A stretch of DNA of 64,000 nucleotides, taken from contig NZ_QUZK01000046.1 in NCBI RefSeq assembly GCF_003410055.1, positions 1-64,000 of the forward strand. Reading direction: 5' to 3'. The notes below the pieces were generated by a model. The model saw only the letters and a program-made list of their open reading frames with translations, was not told the origin of the DNA and did no database searches. The position numbers and the translations under genes are program-made. Of this stretch, positions 57,969 to 64,000 are shown one piece after another (within the stretch, counting starts at the first letter, position 1; every line of letters starts with the position of its first letter). The stretch comes from Wenzhouxiangella sediminis (GTDB lineage Bacteria; Pseudomonadota; Gammaproteobacteria; Xanthomonadales; Wenzhouxiangellaceae).

Positions 57969-60724
57969 TCTTTGTCGTTATTGTCCTTGCTGTAGTCGGC
58001 AAACCAGCGGGCGAAGTCTTCGGCCGGAAGCGGTTTGCTGTAGAAGAAACCCTGCACCAGGTCGCAACCGGCCCGGGAAAGATAGTCGCGCTGGGATTCA
58101 GTTTCAACGCCCTCGGCCACCGTTCCGAGCCCCAGGCTCCGGGCCAGGCGGATGATCGCGATCACGATGGCCTCGCTTTCGTTGTGCCGCCCGAGCTCCT
58201 GGATGAACGAGCGGTCGATCTTGAACTGATCGATCGGGAATCGCCGCAGATAGGCGAGGGAGGAGTAACCTGTTCCGAAGTCGTCGATGGAAATTTCCAG
58301 CCCCAGAGACTGCAGTTTTCCCAGAATGCGCGCGGCTTCCTCAGCGCTGTCCATCACCACCGACTCGGTGATCTCCAGGCGCAGGCGGTCGGCCGGGGCG
58401 CCTGAGCGGTCAAGGGCATGGACAATATGCTCGCCCAGTTGCGGGTCGCGGAACTGGCGGGCAGAGAGGTTGATGGCGACTCGGAGGTCGATGCCATCAT
58501 CCAGCCAGGTTCGAACTTGCCGGGTCGCTTCCTCGAGTACCCATTTACCCAGGGGAATGATCAGCCCCGTTTCCTCGGCCAGGGGGATGAAGTCGTCGGG
58601 TCCGATCCATTTCTCGTTATCGTGCCATCGCAGCAGGGCTTCGGCGCCCACCACCCGGTTGGTTTCGAGCGAGATGACGGGCTGGTAGAACAGCTGCATG
58701 TCCCGGTTTTCCACGGCCCGACGCAGGCGCGACTCCATGTCGATTCGCCTCAGGGCCGAGGCGTTCATGTCTTCGGTGTAGTAGCGGAACTGGTTGGCGC
58801 CCATCTGCTTGGCACGGTACATGGCGATGTCGGCGTTGCGCAGCAGGGTGTCGTAGTCTTCGCCATTGTCGGGAAATACGCTGATCCCGATGCTGGCCGA
58901 GATGTTCATCTCCCGGCCGGCGACGTGGAACGGTTTCTCCAGTGATTCGAGAATCGATCGGGCGGCGCCGGGCAGGTCGCCGGCGTCCTCGATGTCCTGC
59001 ACCATCACGACGAATTCATCGCCGCTGAGCCTGGCGGCCGTCTCGCGCGGCCCGATGGCGGACCGGAGGCGGTTCCCGGCCTCGCGCAACACTTCGTCGC
59101 CCGCCGAACGACCCAGGCTGTCGTTGATCCGTTTGAACTGATCGAGGTCGATGAACAGCAGCGCGACGCGGCTCTTGTCGTAACGCGCCGCCGTGATGGC
59201 CTGTTCGGTCCGGTCCCGAAGCAAGTTGCGGCTGGCCAGTTCGGTGAGCGTGTCCTGGCTGTACTGTTTCTCGAGCTGCTCTTCGTACTGCTTTCTCTCG
59301 GTGATGTCGTTGATGATGCTCACGAAGTGAGTAACGACCCCCTCTTCGTCAAGTACGGGCGCGAGAGTCAGCTCGTTCCAGAACAGTGTGCCGTCCTTGC
59401 GGTAGTAGCGGATGACGGCTTCGCCTTCACGTTGATTCCTTATGGCGCTTCGGATCGCGCTCAGGCCGCGCTGATCCCGGTCTTCGCCATAGAGGAAGCG
59501 CGGATTGCGCCCCATCGCCTCTTCCCGGCTGAAGCCTGTAATCCTTTCGAAGGCGGCGTTGACGTAGATGATCGGTGCCTCGGGCGTTGCCGCAGTGATC
59601 ATCACGCCGTTGGGAGACGCTTCGATTGCGCGTCGGCTTAGCCGATTGAACTCCTCGGCCGACTTCAGGCTTGCTTCGGCCGCCTGGTGCAGCGACTCGC
59701 GGTGGTAGTTGTCCATCGCATAGGAGATGTCGCTGCTGACCTCCCCGATGAGATCGGTCAGGGGAGCGTCGAAGAAGCCGGTCTCGGCGGCGTACAGGCA
59801 CAGGGCGCCGCGCAGTTGGCCGTTGGCATGGAGCGGGCAGGCGGCCGCGGACTTCAGCTGAAACCGCTCGAAAACGGGATGGAGTTCGGCCAGCCTGGCC
59901 TCGGCGAGCAGGTCATTGCTGAGGAAGACCCGGTTCTCCCCGACGGCGATCTCCACCGGCGTCCTGAAGGGTTGTTCGAGCGTGAAGGTGCCGACCTGGT
60001 CGAAAATGCCCTCGTCGCCACCGTGCCGGGCAGCCACTTCGATGGTCCGGCCGTCTGCTGTCAGCAGGCCCACCCAGGCGAGCGTGAAACCACCGCGCTC
60101 GACCGCGATGCGGCAGGCTCCCTCCAGCAAGTCCTGCTGGTGGCGCGTGTGCACGATCAACTGGTTGATGGCGCTCAGGGCGGAGTAGAGTCGGTTGAGT
60201 CGCTCGATCTGGGCCTTGGCCGACTGCAGTTCCTCGACGCGACGGGCCAGCTCTGCGCTGCGGTCCTCCAGCTTTCGAACCAGCGCCTGGCTGTAGCGCC
60301 GCTCGGCTTCCGGGCCGCTCGTTCGCGGCTCCCGGACCTTGACCGATTGACTTCCCGCCTGATCGAGCACGGCCTCGATCCGCTTCAGGAATACCTCGGG
60401 TTCGGTCGGTTTGATCAGGAAAGCGTCGGCGCCCAGGTCGCGCGCCAGCCGTTCGTCCTCCGACTGGGTGTAGGTGGCCGTGTAGACGATAAACGGAATG
60501 GCCGAGAGGTTGCGATCCGCCTTCCATTCCCGAAGCAGGGTGTAGCCGTCCATGGTCGGCATCAGCAGGTCGCTGATGACGATGTCGGGCGGTTCTCGCC
60601 TGGCACGATCCAGCGCAAGTGCTCCGTTCTCGGCTTCGCTGATCTCGAAGCCGTTGGCGCTCAGCAGCGACCGCAGCAAGTAGCGGTTCTCTTCGTGATC
60701 GTCGACGATCAGGGCCCGTCTCAT
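57965..60724 (-). CDS. REC-GAF-PAS-GGDEF-EAL c-di-GMP signalling protein
   Basis: This 919-residue protein has a receiver domain (LIVDDHEENRYLL, phosphoacceptor in DIVISDLLMPTMDG, KPTEPEVFLK), a coiled coil (about 150-175), a GAF-like domain (about 180-320), a PAS domain (about 350-470), a GGDEF domain with SGDEF near residue 566, and an EAL domain with GAEALLRW near residue 693 and DDFGTGYSSL near residue 830. The EAL residues look intact, so c-di-GMP breakdown is likely. The SGDEF variant is often active too, so direction cannot be fixed. It overlaps both neighbours by four bases. Confidence 0.92.
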   Translation of the reverse strand: MRRALIVDDHEENRYLLRSLLSANGFEISEAENGALALDRARREPPDIVISDLLMPTMDGYTLLREWKADRNLSAIPFIVYTATYTQSEDERLARDLGADAFLIKPTEPEVFLKRIEAVLDQAGSQSVKVREPRTSGPEAERRYSQALVRKLEDRSAELARRVEELQSAKAQIERLNRLYSALSAINQLIVHTRHQQDLLEGACRIAVERGGFTLAWVGLLTADGRTIEVAARHGGDEGIFDQVGTFTLEQPFRTPVEIAVGENRVFLSNDLLAEARLAELHPVFERFQLKSAAACPLHANGQLRGALCLYAAETGFFDAPLTDLIGEVSSDISYAMDNYHRESLHQAAEASLKSAEEFNRLSRRAIEASPNGVMITAATPEAPIIYVNAAFERITGFSREEAMGRNPRFLYGEDRDQRGLSAIRSAIRNQREGEAVIRYYRKDGTLFWNELTLAPVLDEEGVVTHFVSIINDITERKQYEEQLEKQYSQDTLTELASRNLLRDRTEQAITAARYDKSRVALLFIDLDQFKRINDSLGRSAGDEVLREAGNRLRSAIGPRETAARLSGDEFVVMVQDIEDAGDLPGAARSILESLEKPFHVAGREMNISASIGISVFPDNGEDYDTLLRNADIAMYRAKQMGANQFRYYTEDMNASALRRIDMESRLRRAVENRDMQLFYQPVISLETNRVVGAEALLRWHDNEKWIGPDDFIPLAEETGLIIPLGKWVLEEATRQVRTWLDDGIDLRVAINLSARQFRDPQLGEHIVHALDRSGAPADRLRLEITESVVMDSAEEAARILGKLQSLGLEISIDDFGTGYSSLAYLRRFPIDQFKIDRSFIQELGRHNESEAIVIAIIRLARSLGLGTVAEGVETESQRDYLSRAGCDLVQGFFYSKPLPAEDFARWFADYSKDNNDKE

Positions 60725-61095
60725 TCAGATTTCTCCAGAAACTGCTCGACTTCGTCGGCAAATCTCGCGGGATCGATGGGCTTCTCGATGTAGCCGGTGC
60801 ATCCGGCCGCCAGGCAATTCTCTCGATCGCCCGGCATGGCATAGGAGGTAACCGCGACGATGGGCGTGTCAGCGAGGGCCTGCCTGGACTTCAACCGGCG
60901 AGCCACTTCGTAGCCGTCCATGCCCGGCAATTGAATGTCGAGCAGGATCAGGTCCGGTGCTTCCTCGTCCGCGAGCCTCAGTCCGGATGGTCCGTCGGAC
61001 GCCGATATGACCTGCCACTGCCGTGCGCCCAGCAGGTAGTTGACCAGGTAGGCGTTCTGTTCGTTGTCCTCGATGAGCAGGATCTTTCCCCTCAT
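60721..61095 (-). CDS. Single-domain response regulator
   Basis: This 124-residue stand-alone receiver domain has ILLIEDNEQNAYLVNYLL, phosphoacceptor Asp near residue 53 in LILLDIQLPGMDG, Thr/Ser in VAVTSYAM and Lys in YIEKPIDP. It resembles the DivK-type receivers found beside hybrid kinases. It lies between a sensor kinase and a REC-GGDEF-EAL protein with four-base overlaps on both sides, so it may relay phosphate from one to the other. Confidence 0.92.
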   Translation of the reverse strand: MRGKILLIEDNEQNAYLVNYLLGARQWQVISASDGPSGLRLADEEAPDLILLDIQLPGMDGYEVARRLKSRQALADTPIVAVTSYAMPGDRENCLAAGCTGYIEKPIDPARFADEVEQFLEKSE

Positions 61096-63245
61096 GCTGG
61101 TTCTCCGGTCCTGGCTTCTTCCAGCGGCAGCCGCAGGACGAATGTCGTCCCCACTCCCCAGCGACTCGATACTTCGATGTCGCCGTTCATCAGCTCGGTC
61201 AGGCGCTTGCAGATTACCAGTCCGAGCCCGGTGCCTTCATGCTTGCGCGAAAGCGTGGAATCGATCTGGCGAAAGGGAAGAAACAGATTGCGCATGTCTT
61301 CTTCGCGAATGCCGACGCCGGAATCTCGAATCGTGACGATTACCGGATTCTGCTCTCCTTCCTGCGCCATGTCGATTCCGACATCCACCGAGCCCGATTC
61401 GGTGAACTTCACGGCGTTACCGATGAGGTTGAACAGGATCTGCTCGAATCGGCGCGCATCGCCCAGTCGCCGGCCGGGATCAGCGCGGTGCTCGACGTCG
61501 AGAGAGATGCCCTTGCGCTCCGCCAGCGGGCGAACGATGTCCACCACCTTCTCCACTGAGGCGCTGACGTCGAAGGCCTCCACGGCCAGGGTCATCTCTC
61601 CGGCCTCGATTCGCGAGATGTCGAGCACGTCGTTGATGAGCGTGAGCAGGTGCTGAGAGCTGTTTCGCACCATCTCGAGCTGCTTGGTCTGCTCCCCGTT
61701 GAGCGGACCGGCCAGTTCCTGCAGCAGGATGCCCGTGAACCCGATGATGGAGTTGAGCGGCGTACGCAACTCATGGCTCATGGTTGCCAGGAACGCCGAC
61801 TTGACGCGATCGGCGGCCTCGGCCCGGTCACGTGCGACGGCCAGTTCGGCCTCGACGCGCTTTTGCACCGTGATGTCGACCAGCAGTCCGACGATCCCCA
61901 GTGGTGACTGTTCGGGTCCCTGGATGCGGGCGGCAGAGTAGAGCATCTGGTGGCGTGTGCCATCGGCGAAATCCAGCGTGATCTCCCGATTGATCGATCC
62001 GCCCAGTTCGAGCAGGCGGCGCTGCTCCAGCTCGAAGTCCTCGCGTTGCGAACGGGGCAGGTAGTCGAGTTCGGTCACGCACTTGCCGGCAATGTCGTCA
62101 CGGCTGAGACCGAAGGCGCGTTCGTAAGCCCGGTTGCAGCCGGTGAAACGCAACTCGGTGTCCTTGTAATAGATGAGGCTGGGAATATGGTCGATCAGGG
62201 ACTGGAAGAACGCCGAGGTCTCGCGCAGCTCCCGGGTGCGCGAATTCACGCGGCGTTCGAGCTCACGCGTGTGATGCCGCGCCTGTTCATAGACCTGCCG
62301 TGTACGTGCGCGCACCTGGTTGCGCAAGACGAGCACTAGCACGAGGCCACCAGTGAGCATGACGAACACGGCGGCGGCCGCCCAGGGCAGCCAGTCGGGC
62401 CAGGTGGTCATTGGCGGGCCGCTGGTCCAGCGTTCCAGGCTGCGATACCAGGGTGATTGGGGATCCTGCTTGAATTCGACCAGGTGACGGTCGATGGCGT
62501 CGAGCAAACCCTGGCGGCCGACTAACGGCGCGGCGAAGTACAGTCGCGAGGGAGAGAAGATCACCGAGGTATCTTCAAGGCCAAATTTCGCTGCGTTGTG
62601 TTCCCCGAAAAAGCGGTTGGTGATCACTGCGTCGGCGCGACCGGCGCGCACCGCCTCGAAGGCGGCAGCGAAGTCGGGGTAGGGCATCGTATCCAGCGTG
62701 ATGCCGAAGCCGCTGACCATGTTGTCGAGTTGGCTTTGCTGGATCGAACCCTCGAGCACGGCGACGCGTTTTCGGTCCAGGTCCAGGATGGAGCGGATGG
62801 CGCTGCCTACCGGGGCGTAGACCTGGTGCCAGCTGGAAAGTGCGGGTTCCTCATGGAAAGCGAACAGTCCGGCGCGCTCTGCGGTGAGGGCCACATCCGG
62901 CATCAGGTCGATGCTGCCGGTGGTCAGCCGGTCCAGCCCTTGCTGCCAGGTGCCCGGGACGTATTCGAGTTGCCAGCCTTCGCGTTCGGCGATCGCTTCG
63001 ACCAGGTCGATGAAAATGCCCTGCGGTTGGCCGCTTGGACCGAGACCGACCTTGGGGCTGTTCTGATAGATGCCGACCCGGACCGTGTCCGAATCAAGCG
63101 GGAGCGTGGGCGACTGGGCCGGAAGCGGGGTGCTCAACAGCGCGAACGCGCCTGCGAAGGCGATGAAAAGCCCCTTCGTGAATGGAAGAACTGAAACCCC
63201 TCTTGGTGCGGGCCGGAAACCCGACTCGCTCTCCTGTCTCGCCAC
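61092..63245 (-). CDS. BvgS-type sensor histidine kinase with periplasmic solute-binding domain
   Basis: This 717-residue kinase has a signal segment, a periplasmic SBP_bac_3 domain (residues about 55-275, VRVGIYQNSPKVG and GIFIDLVEAIAEREGWQLEY), one membrane span (about 285-308), a PAS domain (about 350-460), HisKA with TMSHELRTPLN near residue 490, and an ATPase domain (NLIGNAVKFTESG, DSGVGI, GTGLGLVICKRL). It senses a small molecule, perhaps an amino acid, outside the cell. The GTG at 63245 is chosen because GGGAGGG lies five bases upstream; the open frame to 63311 has no good start. Confidence 0.9.
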   Translation of the reverse strand: MARQESESGFRPAPRGVSVLPFTKGLFIAFAGAFALLSTPLPAQSPTLPLDSDTVRVGIYQNSPKVGLGPSGQPQGIFIDLVEAIAEREGWQLEYVPGTWQQGLDRLTTGSIDLMPDVALTAERAGLFAFHEEPALSSWHQVYAPVGSAIRSILDLDRKRVAVLEGSIQQSQLDNMVSGFGITLDTMPYPDFAAAFEAVRAGRADAVITNRFFGEHNAAKFGLEDTSVIFSPSRLYFAAPLVGRQGLLDAIDRHLVEFKQDPQSPWYRSLERWTSGPPMTTWPDWLPWAAAAVFVMLTGGLVLVLVLRNQVRARTRQVYEQARHHTRELERRVNSRTRELRETSAFFQSLIDHIPSLIYYKDTELRFTGCNRAYERAFGLSRDDIAGKCVTELDYLPRSQREDFELEQRRLLELGGSINREITLDFADGTRHQMLYSAARIQGPEQSPLGIVGLLVDITVQKRVEAELAVARDRAEAADRVKSAFLATMSHELRTPLNSIIGFTGILLQELAGPLNGEQTKQLEMVRNSSQHLLTLINDVLDISRIEAGEMTLAVEAFDVSASVEKVVDIVRPLAERKGISLDVEHRADPGRRLGDARRFEQILFNLIGNAVKFTESGSVDVGIDMAQEGEQNPVIVTIRDSGVGIREEDMRNLFLPFRQIDSTLSRKHEGTGLGLVICKRLTELMNGDIEVSSRWGVGTTFVLRLPLEEARTGEPA

Positions 63246-63290
63246 CTGCGCCCTCCCGCGTCTAAGTGGAACCCGAGACTCAGCATACGT

Positions 63291-63318
63291 AAAACGGGGG
63301 CGCCTTGCCATTCCCCCG
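63291..63318 (-). terminator. Intrinsic terminator after ThrE-like gene
   Basis: On the minus strand CGGGGG and CCCCCG form a 6-bp GC stem with a 12-base loop, followed by TTTT, 12 bp after the stop of the ThrE-like gene. A TATGCT sequence just beyond it may be the -10 of the kinase operon. Confidence 0.5.
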
Positions 63319-63329
63319 CGAAGCGAGGC

Positions 63330-64000
63330 CTAAAGGAGGTTGCGCGGAGGAAGCAGCACGCTGGCCAGAATCATGCCCGTGGTCAGGGCCACGGCGATGA
63401 TGCCGGCGAGAATGGCCGTTTCGACGCCCGCGACGACGTTGTCCTGCAGGAGCGTCGCCAGGCTCCTCAGGCCGATACTTCCCGGAACCAGCAGGATCAG
63501 GCCTGGAATGTGCAGGATCGAGGAGGGGCGGCGGGACAGCAGCACGAAGAGGTTTCCCGCAAGGCCGACGGCAAGCCCGCCGACAAAGGCGCCGACGATG
63601 GGCGCTTCGAGCCAGCCGCCCAGGCCGCTGCCCATCCAGGCGATGAATGAAACCATCAGGATCCAGAACCAGTCGCGCATGTGCGCCTGGATGAGCATCA
63701 TCAGGCCGGCGGCGGCGCTGACGAGTCCGACCAGCGGTAGCCAGGCGGGTCGAAAAGACGCCTCGGTCAAAGCGACCGGTCCGACCACGGCCTGGCCGGC
63801 CATGCCGCCCAGCACCAGGCCAAAGGCCAGCAGGGCAAAGACGGTCACCGAGAAGGAAAGTCGTGATGATCCCGATACCAGGTGACCGGTCGAAAGCTCG
63901 CGGGCGGCCGTGGTGAGATCCATGCCGGGAAGCAGGGGGATCATGGCGGCGAGGATCGCCGGCATCAAGGCGGTGCGGCCGTCGAAGCCGCACCAGAGCG
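63330..64000 (-). CDS. Threonine/serine exporter (ThrE) family protein, 5' end beyond the window
   Basis: This C-terminal fragment of at least 223 residues matches the ThrE/DUF1212 exporter family. The reading frame stays open to the window edge (CGFDGRTALMPAILAAM), so the TTG or ATG codons near 63965 are internal. It has about five hydrophobic segments, with GTGHLVSG-like and HIPGLILLVPGSIGLRS regions typical of ThrE. It would export threonine or serine across the inner membrane. A terminator follows, so it is not part of the kinase operon. Confidence 0.8.
   Translation of the reverse strand, partial: LWCGFDGRTALMPAILAAMIPLLPGMDLTTAARELSTGHLVSGSSRLSFSVTVFALLAFGLVLGGMAGQAVVGPVALTEASFRPAWLPLVGLVSAAAGLMMLIQAHMRDWFWILMVSFIAWMGSGLGGWLEAPIVGAFVGGLAVGLAGNLFVLLSRRPSSILHIPGLILLVPGSIGLRSLATLLQDNVVAGVETAILAGIIAVALTTGMILASVLLPPRNLL

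Overview
The window is a GC-rich (about 65% by eye), densely packed gammaproteobacterial chromosome segment with 53 protein genes recognised, one of them cut by the right edge. The block algR-hemC-hemD-hemX-hemY, the order dapF-DUF484-xerC, the Mla lipid-transport operon, pilS-pilR, EfpL (YeiP) and AceK all point to Gammaproteobacteria. Many secreted peptidases, TPR-sulfotransferase and DUF1800/DUF1501 genes suggest a Xanthomonadales/Chromatiales-type free-living heterotroph such as the Wenzhouxiangellaceae. That placement is inference from gene content. No rRNA, tRNA, CRISPR array, transposase or phage gene was seen.

Layout. 0.3-6.5 kb: a DUF1800/DUF1501 pair, a lipoprotein M3 peptidase and an NmrA-like protein. 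6.5-10.3 kb (minus): mlaFEDCB followed by mlaA. 10.4-15.2 kb (minus): lptM-dapF-DUF484-xerC, then hslV-hslU behind a sigma32-like promoter. 15.2-21.0 kb (plus): esterase, AlgR-type regulator and hemC/D/X/Y, with an intrinsic terminator and a foldable leader between hemC and hemD. 21.4-26.8 kb (minus): pilS-pilR running by overlap into egtB-egtD (ergothioneine). 27.2-30.9 kb (plus): sucCD and nadE. 31.2-37.8 kb (plus): an accessory cluster of a SARP/BTAD-TPR regulator, a DUF418 membrane protein, a small secreted protein, two NTF2-like proteins and a SnoaL/SMP-30 fusion. 37.9-45.4 kb: aceK, purT, a DPP IV-like peptidase and a TPR-sulfotransferase. 45.6-50.4 kb (plus): nadABC and a saccharopine-dehydrogenase-like protein. 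50.5-55.8 kb (minus): a glutamate-synthase-like FMN protein, a penicillin acylase and a diguanylate cyclase. 56.0-57.7 kb (plus): efpL-tyrA. 57.7-63.2 kb (minus): a translationally coupled chain of sensor kinase, receiver, REC-GAF-PAS-GGDEF-EAL protein and polyhydroxyalkanoate-system protein. The right edge holds a partial ThrE-like exporter.

The most unusual signals are not single genes. (1) Six intergenic loci carry mosaic repeat elements built from short tandem arrays (heptamer TTTCAGG or octamer AACSAAWR), usually in inverted pairs around interchangeable internal cassettes. (2) The 31-38 kb cluster has two near-identical CRP-type palindromes (TGTGA-N6-TCACA) and three TGACG-containing direct repeats at an 11-bp period, the geometry used by SARP regulators, next to a SARP-like gene. 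(3) A structured leader plus a strong terminator lies only 25 bp before hemD. (4) A polyhydroxyalkanoate-system gene is the last cistron of a c-di-GMP/two-component chain.

Metabolic themes are cofactor synthesis (heme; NAD through nadABC and nadE; ergothioneine), envelope maintenance (Mla, LptM, DapF), TCA/glyoxylate control (sucCD, aceK) and second-messenger signalling. All functions are inferred from recognisable motifs, since no database search was possible.
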